Shown piece after piece: positions 9,532 to 20,567 of a stretch of 64,000 bases of DNA. Source of the stretch: Osmanthus fragrans (Eukaryota; Streptophyta; Magnoliopsida; Lamiales; Oleaceae); the NCBI GenBank assembly GCA_019395295.1, contig CM033346.1, forward strand, positions 11,442,004 through 11,506,003, in the 5' to 3' direction. A model generated the notes under the pieces. It was not told the DNA's origin. It saw only the letters and a list, made by a program, of their open reading frames with translations, and ran no database searches. The position numbers were made by a program, and so were the translations under genes. Numbering within the stretch: position 1 is the first letter of the stretch; each line of letters starts with the position of its first letter.

Positions 9532-10944
9532 ATGGCCAGCGAGACAAATGAGAATGGAGCTCAAGCCGCACCCCAAAGACGAGCTCCACGCTTAAACGAG
9601 AGGATCCTCTCATCTTTGTCAAGGAGATCAGTGGCTGCTCATCCTTGGCATGATCTTGAGATTGGTAACAATCATATAATTAGTTATTCATCTTTCAAAT
9701 GATATTAGATTCTGATATTTTCTTTATATGCATGCAGGACCTGATGCACCTGAAATCATAAATGTTGTATGTGATCTTTCTGTTTCTCCTTTTTCTTAAT
9801 CATATTGTAATTTTCTATAAATTGATAATGGAACTACTATAAGTGACTCCTTATCAATGTTACTGTACTCCTTCAGGTGATTGAGATACCAAAAGGGAGT
9901 AAAGTGAAATATGAACTTGACAAGAAAACTGGTCTGATCAAGGTACGTATCATGGAATTACCTAATCTTATATTACAGTATATTTCTGTATTCAACAGTG
10001 TAAGCAACTCGAGTCACTCTAATAGTTTTTTGGTTATTTGTAACTGCTTGAATTTTCAGGTTGATCGTATATTGTATTCTTCAGTGGTGTATCCCCACAA
10101 TTATGGTTTCATTCCCCGAACGCTATGCGAAGATAATGACCCAATGGATGTACTAGTTCTTATGCAGGTTGGTCAACTATCTTAAGTCATCATTAGTTGA
10201 GTTGTTAACTATCATACAATTCAAGAAACAGTGAAAGATAACCATATCCTGCGAGTAGATTCATCAATGCTAAAACAATATTAATTAAATTGAAATTGAT
10301 TTCTTAAACAGGAGCCTGTCGTACCTGGTTGTTTTCTTCGCGCCAGGGCCATAGGATTAATGCCTATGATTGATCAGGTTCGACTGCTCCACCCAAAAGC
10401 GCAGCTAAATCATTTCTTGTATTGGTTCAAGATTGATAATATCAAGTTTTTGTTTCAAATTAGGGAGAGAAAGATGACAAGATCATTGCAGTATGTGCAG
10501 ACGATCCTGAGGTTCGCCACTATACCGATATCAGCCAGCTTCCACCTCACCGTCTTCAAGAAATCCGCCGTTTCTTTGAAGATTGTATCCTTCTACTTTT
10601 TTGGTTCAAGATATTGCTGGAGTTTTTGAGTTTTCTTTAGTTATCTTAGGTTATTAGCATGTAACGTTACAAAACAGAACGTTTTCCTTGACACAATTTT
10701 AGACAAGAAGAATGAGAACAAGGAGGTAGCAGTCGATGAGTTTCTACCTTCATCTACTGCTACAGAAGCCATCCAATACTCCATGTAAGCTTCATAATTA
10801 ACTATTGGGCAGTCTAGCTTATGGATATTTACTTATCCAATCCGAAGTGGCTCGTGTCACAATTTTCATCTTCTAAAATTTTTTTTTCAATAATTTTGCA
10901 GGAATCTTTATGCTGAGTACATCTTGCATACCTTGAGGAAGTAG
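9532..10944 (+). CDS. PPA: Soluble inorganic pyrophosphatase (family I)
   Basis: The enzyme hydrolyses PPi to two phosphates with Mg2+, driving biosynthetic reactions in the cytosol. Eight exons join through GT-AG introns: 9532-9664, 9738-9766, 9877-9942, 10060-10167, 10312-10377, 10464-10584, 10703-10784 and 10902-10944. They give 648 nt, or 215 aa. The family signature DNDPMDV is at 101-107, with its three metal-binding aspartates. VVYPHNYGFIP (85-95) and GEKDDKI (135-141) are the other active-site blocks. The C terminus SMNLYAEYILHTLRK is typical of plant soluble isoforms. The N-terminal 40 residues are polar and variable and do not look like a plastid transit peptide, so a cytosolic location is likely. 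Arabidopsis has several near-identical paralogues, and which one this matches cannot be decided here. All reading-frame joins are consistent and there is no internal stop. Confidence 0.95.
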
Positions 10945-11986
10945 ATGGATGATAAAATGCACGACGTTATTCATTGTTGGGGATATACCTAGCTAAAGGA
11001 AGATTTGAAGTTTCTAGACGCATTTGATTTCTTTTCCAGCCAGAGTATTAACAGAGAATATAGGGGAAAAAAATAATTTTCTATTCTTGTTTTGTGAAAT
11101 TTATCATATTCTTGTTGCCATTTGTGTTTTTTTCACGTTGATTCTATTCTTTTCGTGAGTTTGGATTTTATTGTAATTTTTGGGTTACAACTAAAGGGGT
11201 ATTTCAATTCTTCTTATGGTTTTGACAAAGTTTTCGGAAACAGTTCTTTTACACGAATATTCAACCCCCACCCTTCCCCTTCTTACTGTGGACCTCAAGA
11301 GTTCCCCAGTAGGAGTGGCTAATCGGGAAGTCCCCAGTAATGCAACAGCCAAGGGTAATGGAATAACTGGGCGAGAGGGAGAAGCGAGCACAGGGAGAAA
11401 ATGTTGCCAGGGCAATAAAAACTGATAGGAGTTTGAGTGAAACCGTTGGGGGGGGGGGGGGGGGGGGGGGGGAAGCAGGGAGGGGCTCATACAGTGCTAG
11501 CGGGTGGGAGCTGATATATGATTGAAGAAGCAGCTGCAAGAATAAATTCAAGCTTCATACATTATCTTGCTTAAATTAACTCTCTAGTTATGGACCTAAA
11601 ATAGTTGAAGAATGGCGAGCTATATATTAACAAGAAAGTTGATATGCACAAGGCAGCAAGATAATCAGCCGCCAACAGTCTCAAAAACATGCATTCCCAG
11701 AATGGAGATGGACTCTACGCTGAATTGATGGGCTGGAAAAAAGAAACTAAATGCAGGAACTAACAATGGAGGCTGTAGTTAATATACTGCGACTCATTAT
11801 TAATGCCATCTAAATGAATGTATGACAAGTACTTTTCTTCCTTTCCAAATCAGAAGGTCGAAGAATATAGAATGAGAAGACACCTATAGTACAAATAGAG
11901 ACCCTGGGGTGGAGGAGGGGATGGGAGTCTAGCCACTGAGAAATTAAACCAATAAACCATTCTCAAACAGGTAAAATAATAATAAT
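10945..11986. other. Spacer between the convergent PPA and TIM13 genes
   Basis: It contains the 3' flank of the pyrophosphatase gene and a run of 25 G at 11448-11472. No further gene is recognised. Open frames across the G run and its proline-rich complement are low-complexity artefacts. Confidence 0.5.
11448..11472. repeat. Run of 25 G
   Basis: An uninterrupted G tract between the pyrophosphatase and TIM13 3' ends. It is the longest of three such G runs in the window. Confidence 0.8.
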
Positions 11987-12407
11987 TGTTGGGGCTTAAT
12001 GACTTCTTTAACTCTGATATTAATCAAGAATCTAGGGGAAGCACATGTTGCACCAGCAACTTGGCATAGAGGAAGCAAACTGATATGAAAAACCCCCCAA
12101 GAAATCTCTCTCTCGAGCTACTCTCAAAAAGCATTTTACAGATTCCAAGAGTTTACAACTCTATCTCACTTTCTATTTCTCATTCTCGAGTTGCTCACTT
12201 TCTACAGTCCTAATACAGGCATTTATAGCCACAAAGGGGTATCAAAGTTAGCTATTAACTACCTAACTAATTAAGGTTCCTTTTGGTTGAAGACTCCAAC
12301 TGAAAACTGTTGATTAAAACAGCAAAAAATGGCTCCAACTTGCAACTGAATTTCTGATTGTTTGAGGAATCAAGAAACTGACTCTTTTAAGGAATCAGAT
12401 TCTTACA
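11987..12407 (-). mobile_element. 421-bp solo LTR downstream of TIM13
   Basis: On the minus strand it begins TGTAAGAATCTGATTCC and ends AAGCCCCAACA. The 5-mer ATAAT flanks it on both sides (11982-11986 and 12408-12412). The right copy sits in an ATA repeat, so the match is slightly less informative. A TATA-like GGCTATAAATGCC (about 12222-12234) would be its promoter on the minus strand, the same direction as TIM13. No internal retroelement coding DNA is nearby. Its short length would also suit a TRIM-type element. Confidence 0.65.
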
Positions 12408-12588
12408 ATAATAATAATAATAATAACATACAGAGACAAATTGTTTATGCGCCCAACCTTGAAGTTTATAGTTCTTCATCTATCATCGGAAGCAATGTCA
12501 AAATTTATCAAAAGGATAGTGATTCCTAGCCTACTCATACTTGATTCTCCAGGAATTCCTAAGACCGTAAAGTTCTTCAATAGTTATT

Positions 12589-14251
12589 TCAGCGCTGTGC
12601 ATTGAAGAGGGCCTTGCCAATTATACCAGTGGCCTCAATATATCGATCCACACACCTGGAGATACAACTGCTCTCACTCCCACTTAGGCTACTGCCAGGT
12701 TTAGTGATGCACTTCTCAAAGCACTTTCCTCGCACAGTCTGCATGAACATTGAAGAAAAACCAATGATTAATCAAATGTAGAAAACACATGAATTGCACG
12801 TCTCTGTAATTTTTACAAATGGTTCTTAGAGGACAAACATAAAGAACATATATCTCTGTAAAGAATATATATCTCTGCATCCCTTTGGGTGCCAGATGTG
12901 AAAGCAGTTCATCATAAATAATTAAATTAAAAATAAGAAACAGCCTATTATATAGTTTTACTGATCAAGACAATTGATGGATAGCCCAAACTGGAATGAG
13001 TTTCACTTTGGTAAATTGTTGGATAATGGCTGGTGGAAGTGCCCATAGTTAACATGCTGACACAGAAGTAAAATTATTGATCTTTTTGTGAACATAGCTC
13101 TACTCAACTTTCTTAAAGCTCTCAGCTTGTATAATCCATTGAAAAAGAAATTTGGCTTTTGTTGAATATGAAAGGTGATTGGTCTAATTTATGTGATGGT
13201 CATTATTGGTATATAATGAGACAACACAGAGCAGCAACACCTCCTGTAGTGATCAATTAGACAAGGAGCAATATAATTAGATTTCATTTGGGTCTTCTAG
13301 TTGCATTCCATTTTGTCATATCTGGAAGTAACAGTTTTGATGATACTTTTGCATCAATTAAAACCCATTTCCCTAAACAAAGAGCCCAATAGATTCCTGC
13401 CTGGATAAGCCTAACCCTATCCACATTTGATTATACTTGTGTAATTATACAAAAACATAGAGCTTTTCTCTTCCATTTTTTTGTTCTGCCAATTGAGAGG
13501 ATAAAAGAAAGTCACAAATTTAGTTTTGTTGTCAACAATAGTTCAACTGCTCTACTCTCAACAATGTCCAGAGCTTGCATTCCCTCTATCTTAGGTCCAA
13601 GCATCTTCGAATCTTCTCTGTGTCCTGGAATTCTCTCCCCAGCTTCCTTCCGCCTATATATGAAAGACTTATATTGCAAGGGTAGTTGTGAGTTGTCACA
13701 CCCATGTTCAACCCGAAGAAGCCATATTGTTCTCTATTCAACCATAACCCCATCTTTTTTCTTATCTGCCTTATTCTATCATCTAGCAAGTAAACAAATA
13801 AAACAGCACAAACTAGACCTAAAACCCACAAGACATCCTCATTCCACGACCAGATGCAAACCCTTCGCTTCATTTCCAGAATCAAAATCAAATTGATCCC
13901 AGTTGGTCCTAAAAGATTGGCACTCCTTGAAAAATATTTAAATTAGTCAAGGCATGTCCCAAATCTATGTGGTGATATACATTGTTTAACAAAGAGGCTT
14001 ATAATTAGAAGTATAAAAAGGGACATCTCATCGTCATAATCACAATATTAATAAAAAAAGCAGCTACAATTTGAAACCTCTTCAGACATAGATATAGATC
14101 TAGTGATAGCAAATGTGTGTATAATACATATCTATACCTCGAGGAATTCCTCAGCGTAAGCCTGGGCAAGCTGTACTTTGAGCTGACCCATCAAATCATC
14201 AGTTGAGAATTTTGGCGACGATCCAACAGACGGCGAGGAGAATGAATCCAT
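12589..14251 (-). CDS. TIM13: Mitochondrial import chaperone Tim13
   Basis: A small Tim protein of the mitochondrial intermembrane space. With Tim8 it forms a hexameric chaperone that carries hydrophobic precursors to the TIM22 or SAM machinery. Two exons on the minus strand, 14251-14138 and 12738-12589, join through a 1.4-kb GT-AG intron into 87 aa. The protein begins MDSFSSPSVGSS and contains QLAQAYAEEFLE. It has the family-defining twin CX3C motifs KCFEKC (42-47) and SCISRC (61-66), which form two disulfides, and ends KALFNAQR. Length equals that of plant Tim13. There is no presequence, as usual for this family, which is imported by the Mia40 route. A fold-back transposon begins about 120 bp upstream of the ATG, and a solo LTR lies about 180 bp beyond the stop. 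Confidence 0.93.
12739..14137 (-). other. TIM13 intron
   Basis: A 1.4-kb intron with donor GAG|GTATAG and acceptor CATGCAG (read on the minus strand). It is AT-rich. Open frames of about 100 codons on both strands near 13560-13890 have no recognisable motif and are treated as chance. Confidence 0.7.
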
Positions 14252-14315
14252 ATTCCACCTTTTTCTTATCTCTAGCTCTCGAACACCTGTGCTATTGGAA
14301 TCTGGATTTTAAGAA

Positions 14316-14324
14316 AAACCCTAA
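14316..14324 (+). promoter_or_regulatory. Telo-box in the TIM13 promoter/leader
   Basis: AAACCCTAA, within AAACCCTAAACCCC, is 65-73 bp upstream of the TIM13 ATG. On the gene's own strand it reads TTAGGGTTT. Telo-boxes are frequent in plant promoters of ribosomal and mitochondrial housekeeping genes, which fits TIM13. Confidence 0.5.
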
Positions 14325-14370
14325 ACCCCTTTAACTATATCAATATTGCCTTTCTTATCAATATTATGTT

Positions 14371-15642
14371 GGGTTAATTTCAGAAATGGTCACTGAAATT
14401 ACATGAAAATTATAAAATGATCACTGAAGTTCAAAATTTTCATGAACGATCACTCAAGTTTCAGGTGCTTTCAAAAATGGTCACCAACGGTCACTGAAGT
14501 TTAGGAGATGTTTCACTAACGGTCACTGAAATTACAAAAAGTTTTAGGAACGGTCACTGAAGGATCATACATTTTTTCAGTTTTTTGGACGACTTTTTCG
14601 GCCACTTCCGACCACCAAAATTGCCGGATTTTGATACCTTTGGAAAGCCCACAATCTCCTCTTCAATTATCACCCAAAATCTCCCCCAAAATCCAAACAA
14701 TTCGACCGAAAAATTGCCGCAAAAGTCGCCCAAAAAATCAGAAAAATCTGTCCAAAATTTTCCAATTTTTTGGGCGACTTTGCGGCGGCTTTCCGGCAAC
14801 TTTCGACCACCAAAATCGTCGAATTTTGATACCGTTGAAAAGCCCACAATGTCCTCTTTAATTACCACCCAAAATCTCCCCCAAACTCCAAAAGATTCGA
14901 CCGAAAAATCGCCGCAAAGTCAGCTACCCAAAAAGGTCGAAAATCTACCCATATTTTTCATGCTGACTTTACGGCGATTTTCCGGTCGAATCTTTTGGAG
15001 TTTGGGGGAGATTTTGGGTGGTAACTGAAGAGGACATTGTGTGCTTTCCAACGATATCAAAATCCGAAGATTTTGGTGGTTGGAAGTTGCCGCAAAGTCG
15101 CCCAAAAAATTGAAAAAATCTGGGCAGATTTTTCCAATTTTTTGGACGACTTTTGCGGCGATTTTTTGGTCGAATTGTTTGAAGTTTGGGGGAGATTTTG
15201 GGTGGTAATTGAAGAGAAGATTGTGGGCTTTCCAAAGATATCAAAATCCGGCGATTTTGGTGGTCGGAAGTGGCCGAAAAAATCGCCCAAAAAACTGAAA
15301 AAATACATGACCCTTCAGTGACCGTTCCTGAAATTTTTTGTAACTTCAGTGACCGTTAGTAAAACATCTCCTAAACTTCAGTGACCGTTGGTGAAAATCT
15401 TAAACTTCAGTGACCATTTCTGAAAGCACCTGAAACTTGAGTGACCGTTCATGAAAGTTTTGAACTTCAGTGACCATTTTTTAATTTTCATATAACTTCA
15501 GTGACCATTTCTGAAGTTTAGGAGATGTTTCACTAACGGTCACTGAAATTACAAAAAATTTCAGGAACGGTCACTGAAGGATCATGCATTTTTTCAATTT
15601 TTTGGACGACTTTTTCGGCCACTTCCGACCACCAAATCGCCC
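14371..15642. mobile_element. 1.27-kb fold-back element upstream of TIM13
   Basis: The segment is flanked by the same 10-mer ATATTATGTT (14361-14370 and 15643-15652) and begins GGG and ends CCC. From about 14380 to 15514 it is one giant inverted repeat around a loop near 14925-14961. Each arm has an outer zone of TCACTGAAxTT units and an inner zone carrying two diverged copies of a block of about 215 bp with CACCCAAAATCTCCCCCAAA and TTTTTTGGACGACTTT. After the palindrome, 15515-15642 is an extra direct copy of part of the left arm (about 14498-14627). The long open frames in both strands are by-products of the repeat composition. Target-duplication length and GGG...CCC ends suggest a Mutator-like or fold-back origin. 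Confidence 0.75.
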
Positions 15643-15652
15643 ATATTATGTT

Positions 15653-17020
15653 CCACACTGCATACATAGTCTCCAAATTTTGTTATTAGCATTTTCACCC
15701 GGACTTCTAGGTTTAGGTGAAGGTAGCTCATATGAATTGTTTTGTCTGAAAATTCCGTTAAGCTAGCATGGAAAGATAAATTATTCCTTAAATTTAAAGA
15801 AGAAAAAAAAAATTCTAAAATAACCAAAAAGAATGTAATAGTCATCTTCCCTAGTACTAACCCCTTGATTCTACCTTTGCAACTCTCAACCCCAAATAAC
15901 ACCCCCTTCCATGTCAAATGTATGAATGGAACTATTTTTCAGGGTTCTTAAAAGATGTAAGATATAGTAAAACGTGTGTCAAAGATCAAGTCTTACTTGC
16001 CTAGACGTAGGGGCGAAAGGTGAAGTGAGCGATAAAGAGTGATTTTCAAGGTTTTAAAAGACATAAGGTATGTTAAGACATGGGGGTTAAGCCTTAAATC
16101 TTACTTGTCTAGAAGAAGGGGTGAGAAGTGGAGTGAATCGCTCGTCGCTCGATTGTTCAACTCACTCACATGTCGAGTTGACTTGGCTCTCGCCCGAGGC
16201 GAGTTATGAACATGAACCGAGTAGCAAAAACTCATACAAGCCAATTAGTCGTTGCTCACTAACCTTTGAAGGTACAATTTACGATAATAAAAAAAAAAAA
16301 ATTGCTTTGGAGCTTGCTCGACTCACCCTACCAAGAGACGATCTCATGAGGCTGCTCGAGCCCAATGCCCAACTTTCTTGAATCGATCTCATAGGCATGC
16401 AGGCGGCCAATATTAAGTTGACCGTCTTTTTGTAAAGCGTGGCGAGGCAAGGCGTTGATGCTAAATTTCGAGCTAAGCAAGTCTAGGCATAAAAAAATAT
16501 TTTCTTATTTTTAACATTATTCTGAAATTTTAAATCAATCTAAAAATTATTTAGTAATTAAAGCGTAAAAAAGTGTAAAAGAAATTTAAAAAGGCCAATA
16601 ATAATAATGATAAAAAAAAAAGTGCAAGGTGGGGTGTTTTGTACCCGCTTCGAGTCTAAACGTCGCTTTTTAGAACACTGTTTTTTTTCCGTCTAGGTGC
16701 TAGGTGAGATATTTTCTCCATACCTCATGCTTAGACGAACCTTTTATAATACAAATATTTTCCATCATATACAATAAGATTGTTTTAAGTGCATGCTCTA
16801 AAGTAGCCTAAGTGCATGCTCTAAAGTAGCCCTTTCAAACCTGTAGATGAAGAAGGGAGGGAAAAAATGATTTTCAAGTTGACTTGAGAAATTTAAGAGC
16901 ATCCTAAAAAAAAATTTAAATACAAAATGCTTTTTATTTTAGAGAATTAATACTTAAAAATAAGTTTTAAAAGACCTTTATTTAACTTTTAAAATAAAGA
17001 ATGAGTTTGACTTTTCAAAT
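15653..17020. other. Repetitive spacer, no gene
   Basis: About 15945-16050 and 16050-16145 are diverged tandem copies: TTTTCAGGGTTCTTAAAAGATGTAAG versus TTTTCAAGGTTTTAAAAGACATAAG, and TCTTACTTGCCTAGACG versus TCTTACTTGTCTAGAAG. Related GCGAGGCAAGGCG and TCTAGGTGCTAGG strings occur at 16440-16740, suggesting fragments of one repeat family. No coding gene is recognised. Confidence 0.45.
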
Positions 17021-17023
17021 TTA

Positions 17024-17198
17024 GGCCCTATTTGATTCTCATTTTAATTCTCATTCTCATTCTTCTACTCATTTTCAACCACACATTTTTCAATAAAATA
17101 ATATTTTTCATCACATCAATAACTTTTCAACCACATATTCACCATCATTACATCAAAATAATGCATTTTCTTCAAAATAATGTGCATCAAACGGGCTC
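17024..17198. mobile_element. Tourist-like MITE
   Basis: The ends GGCCCTATTTGATTCTCA and GTGCATCAAACGGGCTC are flanked by TTA (17021-17023 and 17199-17201). The interior is a run of CATTCTCAT and ACCACACATT phrases shared with other copies in this window. Confidence 0.7.
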
Positions 17199-17201
17199 TT
17201 A

Positions 17202-17670
17202 GAGAGATAAACTTACTCTTTATTCTTAATTAACAATAACTGTAATTAATAAGTTATAAATTTCAATATTCTACAATTTAATTATTCAAATTATATTTGA
17301 ATCGAGTTAACATTAACATATAAAAAGATTATGTTAAATAAGAAATGAGAAGAAATCAATAAATGTTCACTGGAAAAAAACAAAATAAAAAGTCGAAATA
17401 GAAAGTATTGTTGGATTGTATAAGAAAATTTTACTCTTTAAATTTAGGGACGTTTTTCTATTACGCAAAAAATGCTCTTTTATAAATTGTGAGTCTTTTG
17501 AAGATATTCTAAAGAAGCACAAAGTATTCCAACAATTGTATAATTAGACCGTAACTATATCTTTGGCTAGAAACAAGCATGGACCATTGGACTTAATAAG
17601 AAGACTTAAGAGGCGGCTGCCTCAAGCTCTTAATATTTGGGGGGCCACGTCTTAAAAAACGTGTTATGGT

Positions 17671-17716
<46 letters not shown>

Positions 17717-18109
17717 TGAAAACATAGGCAGTGCAGCCCAAGCATATATCCAATTAAAAAAAAAAAAAAAAAGAGTAGAAATTACACCCAACACTCTCCT
17801 TTCTTTTGAATTTTCAAACTCACTTGTCATACTATTTATTCTCTAAATAATGACTTTTTATTCTCGACACACTAATTCAAGAATAAATACACCTACAAAC
17901 ACATAATCTCCACCACCACCTAAAGCCAAGCACTACCACTGTCATCTATTGTCGATCACCACCATTATATCCAATCACCAACATGTACCATAGCTGCCAT
18001 CGATTAATATCATCATTGTCGCCATCACAAATCTGAAAACCAAGCAGTCCACTAAGGTGAAATGATAATTTTCATACGTTGCTTAAATTACTTGTTTAAG
18101 GAATTTCTA
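17202..18109. other. AT-rich spacer with long homopolymers
   Basis: No gene is seen. It includes a T run of about 45 (17671-17714) and an A run of about 16 (17756-17772). AAGAGGCGGCTGCCTCAAGC near 17610 resembles the subterminal part of the hAT remnant at 20520-20550 and may be a fragment of the same family. Confidence 0.4.
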
Positions 18110-19132
18110 TCACGTTGGGAGACTTTTTTTTATTGACATTGGCTCTAGCATTGATCAAATAGCATAGGTCCATATTTAAATTCCTAAGAGTTTGGTTTCG
18201 TTTTCGACTACCAATCTCCCTCTCTAGTCTAACAGAACAATATCCCCACGGGTAGTCTACATGGCTTCTTTAAGGGTAGAAAAGAGCTTAGACAAGGTGA
18301 TCCGTTATCTCAATTATTGTTTGTTCTTTGCCTTGAGAGTACTTTTTGAGAATGTTGAAAGGTGACATCGAGAATAGTGATTTCAACTATAAGTGACCTG
18401 TTAAAGATCACACATCTAGCTTTTGCCGATGATTTGATGTTCTTTGCCAGGGTGATTTTATTTCCTTTAGAATTTTGATGAATTGTCTTTTTAAGTTTGA
18501 AGATGTGTGAGGATTAGAATGAATGCTAGCAAATCTAGCTTGTATACGATGGGGAAAGAATTAGAGGATATTGTTGGATTGACCAACATTCCTAAAGGTA
18601 CTATGCCGTTCCGATGTTTGGGAATTCCACTTGCCGTTGAGAAATTAAAAATCTTCTCATATAAAGTGCTACTTGATAAATTTTCAGCTTACATTTGTGC
18701 ATGGACAAGATCTTCACTTTCTTATGCGGGTAGGGCAAAATTCTTTAGAGCTGTACTATAAGGAGTGAAGTGTTTTTGGCTCTCTATATTTCCCATCCCA
18801 TCTACATTAGTCTCGAGGATTATTCAGTTTTGTTGAAATTTTCTTTGTGTACTAAAAAATCGTTGGTTGCTTTGGTTAGAGATATCAAAAGCTGGAATTC
18901 AGCACTTCTAGCCAAAGACCTTTAGAATATTCAAACTAAGAAGGGCACTTTATGAGTTAAATGGGTTAACCAAATATACCTTCAAGGGAAGGACTTTTTG
19001 GAATACGCAGCAAGGAAAAGTGACTCCCATTTGCTCAAAAGAATGCTGGAAACCAGAGACATGATTGTTGGGAATGAAGGGACTGTTCAAAGTGCTAAAA
19101 ATGTGCTGTCCAGCTGGAATAGTGCTGGTCAG
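18110..19132 (+). mobile_element. LINE (non-LTR retrotransposon) remnant, reverse transcriptase part
   Basis: Broken frames carry signature motifs of plant LINE reverse transcriptase: GFFKGRKELRQGDPLS near 18265-18310, then THLAFADDLMFF near 18408-18447, which contains the catalytic A-F-A-D-D. Next, at 18507-18761, comes the usual downstream region PFRCLGIPLAVEKL with ILxxLSxxxRAxxxxxVL-like spacing. Stops and frameshifts break the frame. The copy is cut at 19132 by the hAT insertion and resumes at 20568. Confidence 0.8.
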
Positions 19133-20559
19133 TCAGGCCGTGCCTGTATTTTGTGGGGCTGAGGTAAACATTAGAATTTGGGCTCCTAAATCGTAACAAA
19201 CAATTAATTTTTTTTTTCATTTATAAGAATTTTAAAAAACTAAATTTGTTAACTTAAAATCAACAATAAAACATCATATAAAATGAAATATTCAAAATAT
19301 TTATATTACAATCAAATAATAATGCGAAAATAATCTAAACACTCACTTAAATTCAACTCGGCTTTCGATTTTAGAGGCAAAAATATCAATCAATTTTAAA
19401 TAGTCGACTTGTTCAACCATCTCTTTTTCAAGGATAACATAAACCATCTATTCAATCTTTGCTATGACATAGATGATCAGAGATAAGTCTTAATCAATAA
19501 ATTCTTCCATTATTGGATCAAACTCAGCAACTATTTCTATCATTTGTTAAAAAAAATTCTATTGTTCTCAATATAAAGTTGCTCACAATCCTCTCGAAAT
19601 GTCAAATTATTTTCAACGAGTCTTTTCACAATAGCAATTATCTTCGTTAACACTTGTTTCCAATACTCTTTTTTTTTTTTTTTTTTTTTTTTGTTGATGG
19701 CCAATTTTATGCTTTTGTCAATTGTATGTTTTGTTTAAAGCCTATTTTTTAGTTCCATCCAACTAGGCATGCAACCTATATACTCCTTAGTCACTTTATG
19801 TTTTGTCAAAAACCGTACACATTATGTCAATTTTTGTATCTGTCATTACCTAATAAGCCAATATTTTTCTATTGATTGTTTGCCCATTTTCCATATATTA
19901 TGATGATTCAAAATGTCTACCTTGATTATCATTTATCATTGGAAAACAAGAGTCATCAACTTTTTTGGACCCATTTTAAATTGAGCATATGTCAAGCCTA
20001 CAACGAAATGTGATAATTTAGTACTATATATGGAAGACTGGAATTGTCAATTGTCTAATTCATCACTTCGTTTTCCAATTAAAGTCTCATTCAATTATAA
20101 ATCTTATTTAACAGTTTATACAATTAGAAGATGAAATGACAAGAAAATTCATGATATCTATCTAAGTTCCAACTCACCTCAAGAAGTCTACTATCCATTT
20201 TTCAGAATCTGAACATTCAACATTGATTAACTCTCGAAAATTCCTAGCAAAAGATTAACTGCAGAAAATAAATAAACCTCAAAGACATAAAGAATAAAGT
20301 AAGCATTGCAATTACTCGTGGTATATTGGAAATTGCAGGGAAAAAGGATTACATTTACAATTTACATACGAGTCTCTCACCGATGTACAATTGAGGCAGT
20401 CTATTTGGGACAATTATTGGAATGAGAGTTTTTGAAAGTATTTAATGGGTTATATATATATATGTGTGTGTGTGTGTGTGCGTGTGTGTGTATTTTGGGC
20501 CCCTTAAAGTGCTGGGCCTGAGGCAGCAGCCTCTTGAGCCTCTCCTCAAATCTAGCTAT
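19133..20559 (-). mobile_element. hAT transposon remnant inserted in the LINE
   Basis: Minus-strand fragments read EYWKQVLTKIIAIVKRLVEN with NNLTFRED (about 19540-19668), and further along MVYVILEKEMVEQVDYLKLI with FASKIESRVEF (19350-19449). These resemble the N-terminal helper region and the C-terminal dimerisation region of the TTF-type/ZMYM1-like hAT transposases common in plants. The centre of the transposase is missing. GGCCTGAGGCAGCAGCCTC occurs near the right end. The LINE on each side carries (C/G)TGGTCAG (19125-19132 and 20560-20567), 7 of 8 identical, which fits the 8-bp duplication of hAT elements. Confidence 0.7.
20449..20491. repeat. (TA)n(TG)n microsatellite
   Basis: An alternating TA then TG tract with one CG interruption, inside the hAT remnant. 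Confidence 0.85.
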
Positions 20560-20567
20560 GTGGTCAG

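Noticed and set aside
11191..11551. Proline/glycine-rich frames after the pyrophosphatase gene
   Set aside because: They cross the G25 tract and are low-complexity artefacts.
13564..13896. Opposing frames of about 100 codons inside the TIM13 intron
   Set aside because: No motif, no splice support, and plain intron-like composition.
14554..15321. Several overlapping open frames of 76-147 codons rich in PPKSPQ and FGxFR phrases on both strands
   Set aside because: They lie in the arms of the fold-back element, and their reading frames mirror each other through the inverted repeat. No protein family is recognisable.
17630..17830. Frame with a poly-Lys stretch
   Set aside because: It is a translation of the long T/A homopolymers.
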